Assembly (NCBI RefSeq): GCF_040939455.1
Contig: NC_134120.1
Span: forward strand, 1,064,501 to 1,128,500
Reading direction: 5' to 3'
From: Microcebus murinus
Taxonomy: Eukaryota > Chordata > Mammalia > Primates > Cheirogaleidae
DNA length: 64,000 nt
Shown: positions 33,880-45,254 of the stretch, in pieces
Numbering within the stretch: position 1 is the first letter of the stretch
How the letters are laid out: each line of letters begins with the position of its first letter
Translations under genes and position numbers: made by a program
The notes under the pieces: model-generated
What the model was told of the DNA's origin: nothing
Seen by the model: the letters and a program-made list of their open reading frames with translations, nothing else
Databases searched by the model: none

Positions 33880-34255
33880 GTGTGTGTGTGAGAGAGAGAG
33901 TATCTTTAGTATTTTCCATCATAAACAGAAATAGTTTACTTCTTGCTTCCCAATCTGGATGTTTTTATTTCTTTTTCTTGCTAATCACGCTGTCCAGAAC
34001 CCCCAGCACAGTGTTGAACAAAGGTGCTGGTGGGGCAGGCGTCTGGTTTGTCCCTGATGTGAGTTTTTCACAGATGTCCTTGATGGAGCTGAGAAAGTTC
34101 TCTCCTATTTCTACTTGGTTGCAAGCCTTGATCACAAAAGGGTGTTAGATCTTGTCGGTTTTTGTGGGGAGTGTCTGCTGAGACGTTGTGTGCTAGGGAG
34201 GTGGCGTGGCCCTCGGTACATGCTGGGGTGTTGAACCGTCCTTGCATTCTTGTGT
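33880..34255 (-). mobile_element. Old L1 ORF2 fragment
   Basis: TTACTTCTTGCTTCCCAATC, CTGGATGTTTTTATTTC, CAGCACAGTGTTGAACAAAG, GTTGCAAGCCTTGATC and GTTGAACCGTCCTTGCATTC are antisense L1 ORF2 text. With 33636-33835 it probably forms one deleted, 5'-truncated insertion. Coding capacity is destroyed. Confidence 0.8.
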
Positions 34256-34360
34256 TCTCAGCCCTGTCCTGGGCTGATGCAGTCTCAGTGAGGACGGTGA
34301 GTAGGTTACGACTGAGCTGCCGTGGTCTGCTCCTCTCCTGCCCCATTTCATACACTATTC

Positions 34361-34553
34361 TAGGCGTCCTCAAACTACAGCCCTCGGGCCACATGCGGGT
34401 GTTTTTCCCCGTTTGTTTTTTTACTTCAAAATAAGATATGTGCGGTGTGCATAGGAATTTGTTCATAGTTTTTTTTAAACTATGAACTCCGGCCCTCCAA
34501 CGGTTTGAGGGACAGTGAACTGGCCCCCTGTTTAAAAAGTTTGAGGACCCCTG
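34361..34553. mobile_element. MER1-type hAT-Charlie element with intact ends
   Basis: Terminal inverted repeats of the form GGCGTCCTCAAACTAC at the left and AGTTTGAGGACCCCTG at the right enclose GGGCCACATGCGGGTG, AAAATAAGATATGTGC and AACTATGAACTCCGGCCC, as in the MER1 group. An exact 8-bp target duplication, CACTATTC, flanks it at 34353-34360 and 34554-34561, the length expected of hAT transposition. Non-autonomous; no transposase. Confidence 0.95.
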
Positions 34554-34561
34554 CACTATTC

Positions 34562-34824
34562 AAACACAGTGATAAAACACGAGAAAGCTGCTCATGTATA
34601 AATTAACATTGGTTTGGAAAACAGGTTGTTTTTGGCCGTTGAGAGTATTCAAACTTCTTGTTAAGTCTCTGGGGAGTGTTTTTATCTGTATAGCTAATTC
34701 TTTATTTATAAGTATACATACAAAAGTAACTGATGGGCACTAATAATAATGATGATAATAAAGTAATGATAACTAAAATAAAATTGTGAATTCACATTCA
34801 TTTTGTTTGTTCTCATAGCCTCAA
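34562..34824. other. AT-rich intergenic stretch
   Basis: AT-rich with an AATAATAATGATGATAATAA low-complexity run. No gene or repeat family recognised. Confidence 0.4.
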
Positions 34825-34930
34825 TAGGTTACTCATTATTAACAATCCCATTTTACAGACCAGGAAACTGAGACTCAGCAAGGCCCTTTGTGTACCTAAA
34901 ACACAGCTCTCTGACGCCAGCCAAGCCCTG
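34825..34930 (-). mobile_element. MIR SINE fragment
   Basis: TTACTCATTATTAACAATCC, CATTTTACAGACCAGGAAAC and TGAGACTCAGCAAGGCCCTT are the reverse complement of the MIR core and 3' part. Confidence 0.8.
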
Positions 34931-36689
34931 GCCCCACGCCCAGTCCCCACATCCTGCATGGCTGCCTCTACGTTCCTTGGCCGCAGCTCGGTGGCTCTTA
35001 CCCTGAGAATTGCTGAAGACCCCACCCTGTGTGGGTTACAGCTGCTCACGGTTAATTAGAACTTCCAGGTCAGCCAGAGATTCCTTTTGTGATGAGAAAC
35101 AAGTTCTTCCTGGGTGCTCAAAACCCCAAATTAGAAATGAAAATGCAATTTTTTAAAACAGATTTATGAGGTTTTTAAAAATCCATTGAAGAAATAAACC
35201 ACTTTAAGTTCATGATTTTAATGTCGATTCAACATTTCCCTGAAAGAACTTGTAAGGACTCCTGACTGTCACATTACGGACTCTATATGGTGCCTTGTCT
35301 GAATGTTTTTGAGAGGAGTAACAGGAAAGCTCCCCTGACTGGCCCAGACAGCGAAGGGAGAGCCCCGGCTCCTGGGCGGGAGGGGCAGCTTGGCCAGCTG
35401 GTGTCTCCTGGGACCCCGTTCTCCAGCGGCCTCTCCACCCACCTCCGTCCAGGCGGCCCCGAGCCTCCCAGGCCCCAGCAGGAGGGCTGAGACGACACTG
35501 GTTGATGTGCACAGATGGGGTGCAGCCCTGGGAACAGAAAAGAGTCTGGCCCCCAAACCTAGCAGAGCTGGGGGCCGGGGACACAGACACGGGGCAGCCC
35601 CAGGGGCCACTCGAGAAGCCAACTGGGCTGGACCGTCGGTGACTGGACGTGCCAGGAAAACCGCAGACAGTCAGCCCAGCCTGCACGGGGCCTCTGATGA
35701 CTCCCACACCCCCATTCTCAGAACAGCAACGGCCCGGCCTGTTGGCCTTGGAGAGTTGTCTCGGCGTCCTCGCTCTTCTCCACAGCTCACCCGGATTCTG
35801 GGTGGCAAAGTGAAATTTTGTCCTCTCTTCCTAAGATGTCACCAGCCAACCTTCCCTTTCGTAACAGCTCCTCAAAGCGACCAAGCTCCCCGAAGCTGTC
35901 CCTGGTCTCCTTAGTTGTTCATTCTTCTCAAGTGTGTCCCTTTACCAAGGCAATCCCGTGCTGGGCCTGTGCGAGGCGTGGGAAAACCACGGGGCACGCC
36001 AACAATCCCGGCCCGGTGGTGGGCAGGTCCACAGGCCACTGTGGTGCCTCGGGCGGCCTCAACAGCGGCCGGCGTGGCGGCAGGGCCTTCTCAGGCGGGG
36101 CTGCAGGGGCGTGGCAGGGCGAGGAAGGTCTCATAGGAGGGTGACTGTGCAGCGGCTCTGGCCGACCCACCTGTCCTGTGGGCTTTGCCGTCCTTCTGAT
36201 CATGCTGCGTGGCCCCCCAGTCCCTGCGTGTTAGTGCATCCCCAGACCTGGGACAAAGGACTGGAGGAGCTGAAACACAAGGTCAGTGTTTGTGCTGCTG
36301 AGTTTGAAACAGCAGCCGAACACTGTGAGAGTATCTGCAGGGTCTGTTCAGGGTCCCCCAAGCTCCCTCTGGACTTGGCTTGTCATGGGGGTGTCGCCTG
36401 CCTGCTGGAGAGGGAGCCAGGGTCCCTGTCACCCTGCGGCCAGCACTCCCCGCTTCTGCAGCCGAGCTTGGGCACGAAGGGGTTCTCTGCCAGCGCCGGC
36501 GGGCTCTGCAGCGCGGTGGGCTTTCTGCCTATGCTGCTCCGCGTGGGGTCTCCCCACCCCAGCCTCTTGCCGCAAGGGGGTGTGGAATCGGCTCTCCTGC
36601 GGCACCCGGCCAGCCAGCACGTCCTCAAGGAGACCTCCGACCGGCAACGGGGCCGTGTCGTCTTCCCATCTTCGGCCGGGGTCAGGCCC
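34931..36689. other. Unique intergenic DNA
   Basis: AT-rich at 35050-35290, otherwise GC-rich. The 257-codon frame at 35934-36707 on the plus strand is overlapped by several equally long frames and has no domain. No gene recognised. Confidence 0.4.
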
Positions 36690-37350
36690 GCGGCTCTGAA
36701 TTCATGACATTCCCTCTGTTTCGGCTCTCTAGCTCGTAATAAGCTGGTGGCTTAGCAGGCTCTTTTTTAAATTGCCTAGGAAGGCAGGCGAGCTTTACAA
36801 CCCAAACAATCAATTTCAAACTGCCGAGCCCAATCAGGCCGGATGGAGAGTGACCCTTTAAATTGAGTGTGAAATTGGGAGATGGCTCCCCGTCCCCCTC
36901 CGGGGTGTGGGGAGCCGTCACTTCCTTTCCTAAGTGGGGGCCGCGCCGCAGCCCGGTTCCCGCAGACACCTGGCGCGCGGACCCCGGCGCCGGCCCGCGC
37001 AGGGCGGGGAGCCCGAGCACGGCCATCTGGCCTGCGGCCCGCGCGGCGACCAGATACCCGGCTTTATGCACTTGTAAATCTATGCTGTGTCTCTCTCAGG
37101 GTCTGATTTTAATTTGGGTAATATTCCCGTTAATAATAACATCTAATTACAGCATCCATTAAAAGTTAGTAACATTAATTTAACAGGGAGAAAATCTAAT
37201 AGAGTTCTTAGAGTGATATTGGCATTTTTCCATTAAATTAATGTTACAAACTTTTAACAGGATGTCTTAAATAGGCATCGTTAGTGTTGGGAATATTAAA
37301 CAAATTAAATTCAGGCCTGTAATATGAGGTGGGAGCCTATTTATGAATCC
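36690..37350. promoter_or_regulatory. Candidate regulatory block with CpG-rich centre
   Basis: Left part 36690-36880 holds AAACAATCAATTTC and CCCAATCAGG. The centre 36930-37060 is very CpG-rich (GGCCGCGCCGCAGCCCGG, TGGCGCGCGGACCCCGGCGC, GCCCGCGCGGCGACC). The right part 37090-37340 is AT-rich with TTAATAATAAC, CTAATTACAG and the inverted repeat at 37159-37257. No repeat family is recognised. The mixture of retained CpGs and homeodomain-like cores suggests a conserved enhancer or an unannotated promoter; this is inference. Confidence 0.4.
37159..37257. repeat. 25-bp inverted repeat with 49-bp spacer
   Basis: Left arm 37159-37183 (TTAAAAGTTAGTAACATTAA plus TTTAA) and right arm 37233-37257 (TTAAATTAATGTTACAAACT plus TTTAA) are reverse complements except at one base (24 of 25). 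Gapped pairing continues inward (GGGAGAAAAT with ATTTTTCC) and outward (CATCC with GGATG). It could be a short DNA-transposon relic, a structured RNA, or a dyad of TAAT-type binding sites. Confidence 0.9.
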
Positions 37351-38239
37351 AAACAAGGTGTCTGCCGGGCTCTTTCATCCCCTTGCGATTTTCACCAGGA
37401 AGCTGCCAGGCCGTGTGGCGGCCTCGGCGCAGAGGGCTTCTGGTAAGTTCTGCAGGGGACGGCGTGCTCCTTGGGCCTGGTACTCAGTTCTGTGCATCTG
37501 CACAGTCGTGGGGACTCAGAGGGTGCCACGGTTTGGCTTTCAATTCTAAAATTTCTCTCTGAAATCCATCATTTTCCCTGATTTTGTTTCCTGTATCAAC
37601 AGTACCAGTTGGTAAAGATAGTATCGCTGGTGAAAGCCAAGTGGCTGCGTGAGCGCGGAGGTCCCTCTGGAGGTTCTGTGCGGTGCCGTCTGCGAGCGCA
37701 GGCTCCCCGGCCCATGGGAGGGCGGGCCGGGCACGGACAGGGTGGCAGAGGGTCAGCTCCTCACGCGGCCCTAAACCTGCCTGTTACTGGGACGTCGGCA
37801 CTTGCTGTCGGGGGCCTGGGTGACGTCAGGCAGACAGAACGGGGACTTGGATACCGCCATCACCGAGTATTAGAAAGCTGTTTCTGTTTGACATTTACAA
37901 AGCTCGCAGATTTGTGACAGAGATACAGTTTCACTGAGACTGTCCCGTAAAAGCAAACTACGTACATGCTTGGAAGGAGTTCTGGAAGAGCTAGGACGAG
38001 AGAGGATGGCTGTGGAGTGAGGCCTGACACCTGGAGAGAGGTGTCCAAAAAGCCTCTGTCCACAAGGTCCCCCGTGCACTCTCCCTGCCTGTCACTGTTC
38101 AAAGCTGGAGCCAGCCGGGGTCGGGAGCGGGGGGCTCTCCCTGAGAGCAGAGTCCTCATCCCTCTGCACGCAGGGGCATGGCTCCTTGGGAGGGCACAGG
38201 GCCTCGCATCTTCAGTTCCTTCAACGCGGGTTGAGCACA
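37351..38239. other. Unique intergenic DNA
   Basis: No gene, RNA or repeat recognised. Confidence 0.4.
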
Positions 38240-38345
38240 GGAGCTGCTGGGCGTGGGCTTTGCAGCCGAGCAAGCCTGGGTTCTGGCGCCAGTTGTCAGG
38301 AGCCGGGTAATCTTGGCGACCTATGCGACATGCTGAGATGAGCAC
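38240..38345 (+). mobile_element. MIR SINE fragment
   Basis: GTGGGCTTTGCAGCCGAGC, AAGCCTGGGTTCTGGCGCC and GCCGGGTAATCTTGGCGACC match the 5' and core order of plus-strand MIR. Confidence 0.65.
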
Positions 38346-38779
38346 ACTCGTGGGTGTTTTGGGTGCAAAGGTCTGCTATGCAGACGATCACCGAGATTAC
38401 TAGTTCCTGGACTGAGTTCAGAAAGGGGAAATCGCGACATTCCAGCCTGCCGAGCTCAAGCGGGCGTCCTCGGGCTCCTGGCTCCCTGGCGGGGCGGCAC
38501 CTGCTGCTGTGTCCAGGGAGGGGCTGGAGGTGGGAGGGTCACGATGTCAGGACAAGGTGACAGTGGTCGGGGGTTGCTGCGCCCATGCCCGTCGGCCCAG
38601 CTTTGCCGCGCTCTGGCTGCTCGGCCTGGGCAAGTCTTGCTTCTCCAAGTTGAGCTTGGGTTGTGGAGAGCACAGGCTTCTCGACGTGACCTCGTTCAGG
38701 TTTCACTGAGGGCATCGAGTCACGAAAAACCCATGCAGAAATTGGCATAATTAACGTGACCAGTGAGCCCTGATGATTG
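38346..38779. other. Unique intergenic DNA
   Basis: No gene recognised. Confidence 0.4.
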
Positions 38780-38788
38780 CTGAAATGA

Positions 38789-39125
38789 ATTTTTTTTTTT
38801 TTTTTTTTGAGACAGAGTCTCGCTTTGTTGCCCAGGCTAGAGTGAGTGCCGTGGCGTCAGCCTAGCTCACAGCAACCTCAAACTCCTGGGCTCAAGCAAT
38901 CCTCCTGCCTCAGCCTCCCGAGTGGCTGGATCTACAGGCATGCGCCACCATGCCCGGCTAATTTTTTGTATATATATTAGTTGGCCAATTAATTTCTTTC
39001 TATTTATAGTAGAGACGGGGTCTCGCTCTTGCTCAGGCTGGTTTCGAACTCCTGACCTCAAGCAATCCGCCCGCCTCAGCCTCCCAGAGTGCTAGGATTA
39101 CAGGCGTGAGCCACCGCGCCCGGCC
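38789..39125 (-). mobile_element. Lemur-type dimeric Alu, well preserved
   Basis: From the left: a T-run tail, GAGACAGAGTCTCGCTTTGT, GTGGCGTCAGCCTAGCTCAC, TTGGCCAATTAATTTCTTTC, GGGGTCTCGCTCTTGCTCAG, and the head ending CACCGCGCCCGGCC. A 9-bp target duplication, CTGAAATGA, lies at 38780-38788 and 39126-39134. The retained CpGs and close match to the lemur consensus suggest it is younger than the copy at 27595. Confidence 0.97.
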
Positions 39126-39134
39126 CTGAAATGA

Positions 39135-39759
39135 GTTTCTATGGAAAACACACTTTTATGTGGTATATATATATAGCTTTGGAAGAGTTTCCACTTTGGT
39201 ACGTAAACATAAAATAAGCCTCAGCCGTGTGCAGAGGCGGGCAGAGCAGAGCAGGCGCGCAGGGTGCTTTTGTCCTGGGGGTGGGCAGCGCAGGGGAGCA
39301 GCTCAGAGGTGCACGGCGGGGCTGTTGCAGTCATGAGAAAATATTGCAGCTTCTTATTCTCTTCAAGAACAGGAGTAGACTGCATCAGACTTTCCCGTGC
39401 AGAAAGCCTGGTGCAAGGCTTATTGCTGCTGCTCCCCATGGCGATAATATTTATTAGAAGGCAACTGTGCACTCCACAGAGATCCTTCATATCTCTGAAA
39501 ATGTTGTAAGGACTTGTGGTATCTTAATCATATTTCACTCAACCCAGTGGAACCTGCTTAAATAAAGAAATCCTGATTTTTTCCCCTAAAGCTCCTTATT
39601 TGCCTGGTTTTAAGAACTATGAAGTCCACGATATATATGCACACACATAAATATGCATCATGTGTGTTTTTAGTGGGATGCTTCTGCAATGGGAACCATG
39701 TATGTTCACTCATGTGTTCCCAGCAGTGAGGTCTCAGGCTGAGGCACAGCACTTCCAAG
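39135..39759. other. Unique intergenic DNA
   Basis: No gene recognised. A short (TA)n run lies at about 39164-39173. Confidence 0.4.
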
Positions 39760-39976
39760 TGTGGGCTCAGCCCGTGTCGACAAGCCACGTCTGCCCCCTG
39801 CTGGCCTGTGGCTCCAGGTGCGTCACTTTGTCTGCAGACTCGGTTTTCTCATCTGTAAAGTGGGGGTGTCTCAGTGACCGCCTTGTAGAGCTGTTCTAAG
39901 GGTTAGAAGTAACTTCTAAAGCACTCAGCTCCATGACTGGTACAGAGTACTTACTAAATAAGTTGAAGCTATTATT
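39760..39976 (+). mobile_element. MIR SINE, nearly full length
   Basis: GTGCGTCACTTTGTCTGCAG, ACTCGGTTTTCTCATCTGTA, AAGTGGGGGTGTCTCAGTG, TAGAGCTGTTCTAAGGGTTA and ATGACTGGTACAGAGTACTT follow the MIR consensus through its 3' end. Confidence 0.9.
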
Positions 39977-39979
39977 TCA

Positions 39980-40440
39980 TATTTTCAAATATCAACTTAA
40001 AGGTAGAGAAATGAATGAGTGTTTAAAGGCTTTTCTGAATCTATGGTTTAATGAAATAATACTATATTATTGCAACAGAAAAGATTCATAGTAATTCCTT
40101 TGCTATTCATGTCACAGTTGTCTCTGCGAGACGGCGTGAATATAGGACATACATACATATAAAAATGCTGATTGAAGTTAATATGTTGCAAACTGCCTTC
40201 GCATTTGCACGCTCCGAAATGGAAACTGATGATATCAGATGGAGCCCTTTGTCTCAGAGACTCTCGCTGCAGATGGGAGAGAATTCCACTTTGAAAGCAA
40301 AATAGAGCTCCATGTAAAGGGGTAAATTTGGTGTAACGGGTAATATATACAAAATGATTTTGGGTCCAGATGGGATTCATTCAAGAGCTAAGTAGTTCTG
40401 TGTATATATCATTGAATTTGTATTTTGAGAAAGTTATGGA
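39980..40440. promoter_or_regulatory. Candidate conserved noncoding element
   Basis: Repeat-free AT-rich block with GAAGTTAATATGTTGC, TCGCATTTGCACGCTCC, GATGATATCAGATGG (an E-box-like CAGATG), CATGTAAAGGGG and GGTGTAACGGGTAATATATAC. It contrasts with the GC-rich surroundings. Inference only. Confidence 0.35.
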
Positions 40441-41777
40441 GTGAGAGCACAGACAGGAGCAAAATATGAAAGAGAGAAATCGCATGAGCTCTGCTTCTAA
40501 GCAGGGTATGGGGGAGCGTAGCGTGCTCTTGTCACGCGCGTCGGAGCAGTTTGGATGCCACGTGTCATCTGAGCAGTGTCACAGGGGACACCCTGAGCTG
40601 CAGAGCCAGCCAGGAGGGGCTCAGGGAAGGCCCCCCCTCGGGCTTGCGCAATCAAGGGCGCTAAGCTACTGTTAATTAGGTTGATCTGCTTTAATAACTG
40701 TATTCAGAGGAGGTAGCGGGCTCGGATGGGTCCTTGCTGTCAGAAACACATGGTCCAACAGGGGGTCGCTCTGTCCCGGGCGGATGGGAGCCACGGAGCA
40801 CCTCGGCCCTGATCCCACGATGGCTCCTCACTTGCGCTGACCGGTTGCCACCAGTCTGGATTCACACCTGCACATCTTCTGCGACCACGAAGTGAGCGTG
40901 TGAAAGTGCTGCGGACACAAACTACGCCCCCCTCCCCCAGGTAAGGAAAAAGGAGCCTCTAATGCAAACGAGATCAGCTACAGACGGAAACATACTGGGG
41001 GCTCGTCCCTTTCTGGGGTTGCCCCCCAGGCCCCGCCTCGACAGGAAGCTCTGATCCTTCCTATACTGCTCACGAAAACCAGTCTCAAGCCCTAATAACC
41101 AAAAAGTTAAAGAATAAACATGTAAATAGAAAATACTCAAGCTCATTCTGTCACACGCACTTGCATGTTTCCATTGTTACTTTCGCCAAGTTGCCCTGGT
41201 CCGCTCTGCGTTTGGAGGCTCGCAGAGTCTGAGTGTAAGGACCACAGGTGAGCGTCTGGACTTCGGGCTTTTCTTTCAAAGCTGCGACTTTGTGTTTATT
41301 TTGGGGCGCAACCTCTGTTTGATACGCCGCCACCGCACCAGAGCCGGGCGCTGTCCCTGAGTGGAGGAAATAGTTGGTTGTCAGGCCGTGAACTCTGTGC
41401 CCTTTCCCGTTAGTCTCGCAGCTCCCAGGGGACACTCCTGCATCTCAAGAGCCGCACCTGCACGTCGGTCGCAGGACAGGCGCCCAAGACGCCGCGCCTT
41501 CGCAGGAAAGTGGTGCCTCCTTCTAAACCCACTGACCCTCTGCCTTCGGAGGGACAGAGGGACCTTACGGGAGCCCCGACAAAGAAGGGATAGAAGCGAC
41601 ACGGAGACACGTCATTAAATGAAATTCTGGGGGGGGGGGTGTTGGGGAGTGAGGGCCCCTTGAATTGTGAGGAAAAAAGATTTTAAAGCATTTAAATAAA
41701 TACGTCACATTTTGAGGTTGCTGGACTGGGTTTATTTCAGCTTTGAACAGCTGTCTAACCCAGGAGCAGGGAGAGTG
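40441..41777. other. Unique intergenic DNA
   Basis: No gene or repeat recognised. A short AT-rich patch at 40650-40710 (ACTGTTAATTAGGTTGATC) could extend the preceding candidate element. A G-run at 41628-41640 is a possible quadruplex. Confidence 0.4.
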
Positions 41778-41828
41778 TATGTGCGTGCGTGCGTGCGTGC
41801 GTGCGTGTGTGTGTGTGTGTGTGTGTGA
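41778..41828. repeat. (GTGC)n/(GT)n microsatellite
   Basis: Five to six GTGC units followed by a run of GT. Alternating purine-pyrimidine sequence. Confidence 0.97.
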
Positions 41829-41829
41829 G

Positions 41830-41984
41830 GAGGCCGGGGACCTTCCCGAGAGGGCGGAGGGAGGCAGACATTCCTCTACCGCTCAGCGAACACGGCTCCG
41901 TGCGCTCCCTGGAGACTCTGACTGGAGTCCAATCTCCTTACTAATGCAGGAGATAGCTGGCCTATTAAGACCAAACAAAGGGTA
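41830..41984. other. Short unique segment
   Basis: Nothing recognised. Confidence 0.4.
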
Positions 41985-42260
41985 TAGAAAAAAAAAATAA
42001 CTAGCCTCAACACAGCTCGTTTGGTGGAATTTACACATAGCTGTAAATGAATTAAATTGCAGATGCTGGGGTGATGTCTCTGAATGGGAGCCATTCATCG
42101 AAAAGCATCGGCAAACCTCATCGAAGTGCAGTTTTTAAAATGTGGCATTTAGTTTATCTGGACATTTCTTGCCTTTGCTTATCTCTCTGCCTATCTTGGA
42201 AACTCTCATTAAACAATTAAATGTTCTTTTAATTGGTACATCTCCTGGTTTTATTATTAG
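41985..42260. promoter_or_regulatory. Candidate conserved noncoding element
   Basis: AT-rich unique sequence with GTAAATGAATTAAATTGC, ATTCATCGAAAAGC, CATTAAACAATTAAATG, TTTTAATTGG and TTTTATTATTAGG. No repeat family matches. Inference from composition. Confidence 0.35.
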
Positions 42261-42479
42261 GCAGAGGCAATAAGTTTGACAGGGTCCCGAGTCTGACACC
42301 GGTGGGCCTGAGGTTGGGGACACAGAAAACACCCTGGCTGGAGAGACGGAAAAGTGCCATCCAGCAGGTTTCGGGGCCTTGATCCTGGGGGCGTCGTGGG
42401 AAACACCTCGGGTTGCCCGTGCGCTTCTAGGCAGTCTACTGGGAAAATGGCCACGGGGCAGTGGGTGGTTCTGTCAGAG

Positions 42480-43830
42480 CTAAATCCAATTTGATTGTTT
42501 GGCTTTCAGAAGTGGTTGAACCAGATGCTTAAAGAACCTAAATCATCGCTTGCTTGGAAGAGAATCCTCTTTGGAAATCCCCCATCAGTTACAGTATCTA
42601 CCCAATGCCCTGGTGTTCTAATAGCCTGGCGGCAGCTTCGCAGAACTGATTTGCAACCAGTGCGAAGGGTAGTCAGTGAAGAATCTGCCTCATTGAATAA
42701 TTAATCGGCATAAGCCAAGCACCAAACGCAGGAGCTCCCAGCGAAGCCACAGGACGAAGACGGTGACGGGCTTTCTGGCTTCTCTACGAGGGAAGACACA
42801 AGAGGAAACATGCACAAACTTTGTTTTAGTAAAAAATCATGAAAACGATACATCCTGATTTTTTCATTCACGCTTATCCAAGTTTAAATTTCTTTTTAAA
42901 GTAAGCAGACAATAATGAATATTTATATATCTGTACTTTTGAAATGCAATATTAACATTGCTTATCAGATCTGCCTTTTCATGACTCCCTGTTAATAGCA
43001 GCGACATAGTAAACAAAAGATTGTGTTTGTTACAACTGCTATGGGAATGCTAGGAAGAATTGATATATCTACAGCAAATTGGTTTTGGTCAAAATGTATT
43101 TTAAATTTATTTCTATGTATAGCTACACATAGAGCATGACATACTATGCGCTATAAATAAAAGATGTGGAATGAATTATATCTCTTATCTAAATTATGAC
43201 ACATAACAGAATAGTAGCCAACCTCATAATTTAATATCCTTTAGGATGTAATGGTATGTTTTGTTTAACTGGTAGGATTCAGGCAATCAGCACAACATAG
43301 AGCATAAATTAGCATGATGCTAAAACAAATACAAATATTTGTGCATCTTATTGTGTAATCAGGTGCAGGCAAAACTTGAATGTTGCTTTGCAAAGCCTGT
43401 TTTTAATTAAAAGAGTACCGAATAGAACATCATGCTTAACATTAGAGGAAAAAACTCAATAAAATCTTCCAACCAGCCTACTTATGACAAAATGATTGAT
43501 TTTCCTTTAGAATGGTCACACCATAGATTTTGGTAATATGACTTATTGATCATTGCTCTGAGTGCTTTCAGCACTATTGATAGGTTGGAGACACACAAAA
43601 TCCCACACACTGTAGGATTTCCTCCATAGTCCGGGAAATTGTGTACATCTGGTTTCTTTCAGCTCTTGAAATTCTCATTAGTGAAGGTTTGTGGAGAGTA
43701 AATCCTGGTCGTCTAGGAAGTGAGTTAATTAGGAGTTGGTTTTACACGTTTTCATTGGTTTCAATGCAATCTTTACACTTCTGTGATGGCTATTAAAATC
43801 GCTCCCTGCTCGCGCTGCCTTTGGGAGCCG
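42480..43830. promoter_or_regulatory. Large AT-rich, repeat-free block (candidate enhancer cluster)
   Basis: About 1.35 kb without any recognisable repeat, with almost no open frames, and with motif-rich text: CCAATTTGATTGTTTGG at 42486, TTGAATAATTAATCGGC near 42693, AGTAAACAAAAG, GATCATTGCTCTGAG, TGATTGATTTTCC, GAGTTAATTAGGAG and GGCTATTAAAATCG. The run of unique AT-rich DNA, flanked on both sides by GC-rich sequence, is the longest such block in the window. Conservation must be measured before calling it an enhancer. Confidence 0.4.
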
Positions 43831-45254
43831 AGCCGTTGACTGTCCTGTGCACGGTGGCCTCAGCAAGGTCGTTTAGAGCTCACTGGCGTGGGGGTGGCGG
43901 AGACAGTCTTCTAAGAGCCCAGTAAATCAATCACGATTAGCACGGGACTGGCTTCCTGTGCAGGGAGGCCGGGGGTGGGCGGCAGGCTGGAGGGAGCGCA
44001 CTTTGGCAGCGGGCAGACTGCAGGCCCCCGTGGGGCAGTCAGAGCTTGATCTCATTATAGGCAACACTAACATTTCTGGGAGGTCAGCTTTCGAGTGGTT
44101 TTGGCAGGAAGGGTCGTTGGAGTGAAGTATTTTTGGAATCCTGTAGGTGCAGTCGGCTCTGCATGCACTGAAATTTGTTTTACATGAACATTTGGAAAAA
44201 ACAGCTGGGAAAGATGAAGTTTGACACCAACCTACCCAAATTCTAATACGTCCTCGTCTTGTCTATATTGGCTGCCTCCATTTCTTCCCCCAAAAGAAAC
44301 TGGCATCACTTCCTCTTTTTTTTTTTTTTTTTCTCTTCTGCTCCCCGCTCAGCTTCGACATCACGACACCTGAGTCTTTCTCTCCAAAGTAATCCCATTT
44401 GTCCGTCCTTCCTGGGCCAGCCCTGGTGTCATCTCCCCCACGAGGACCATCCTCTGGTTCACGACAGTCCCCTTTCCAGCAGCTCCAGGGCTAGACCCTG
44501 CAGGCCGAGACCTGCTGTCATTTATTTGTTTACAGACGCTAGCTTGGTCTTCTCCGCTGGCCCGGACGTTCTTTGAGCCCAGTAAACATTCAATGCAATT
44601 CTTTCGTGTTTCTCACACTCCACCCTGGTAGAATTCAAAGGGCGTGGTGGACTTTCTACAGGTACTTGTCGATTAATTGGTAACGTGTTTATTGGAGCCT
44701 AATATTGATATAAAGACTTTATAAAGCTAAGGCTGACAGGAGGTGCCACCGTCACGTGAGACAACGCCGCGCAGGGACACTTGATGTCACGTCTGTGTTG
44801 GCGAGTGAGTATGAACCTTCCCTTGTGTGCCATTCGTGCAAGTGACAGTCCAGTGAAGCTAATTAGCAGCAGAGAAGAGAAAAATAAGGAAAGAATCCAA
44901 CCCATAACCACGCAGCGATATGGATGCAGAGCAATGTGGTTCTATTTCCTCTCAACAGGTGAGCATGTCTCAGGTGAAACTGGGACGGCAAACTGAAGAT
45001 CTGGCTTCAGGTGCTCTGAGGCCGTGCGGGGGTGGGGCGAGCTCGCTCCCTGGGGAGGGGCCTGGAGGACGCCCACTGCGGGGTTGTGCCTGGCCAGCCA
45101 GGGAGCTCGGCCCAAACAACGTGCTGCAGGACCTCAGATGAGGTTGTTCTGTTCAACGTTGCCTCATTATAATGTTGATGAGAAAAAAAATGTTTTCATT
45201 GTATATTGATTGTTTTGTTTCAGGCTGTGGTTTCCAAGAACCTATCAACAATGT
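43831..45254. other. Unique intergenic DNA
   Basis: No gene or repeat recognised apart from a T-run at 44313-44331. AT-rich near 44040-44240 and 44600-44720. Confidence 0.4.

Noticed and set aside
38867..39061. 64-codon minus frame in the Alu
   Set aside because: Alu sequence translated; the same peptide appears in the other Alu at 27669-27872.
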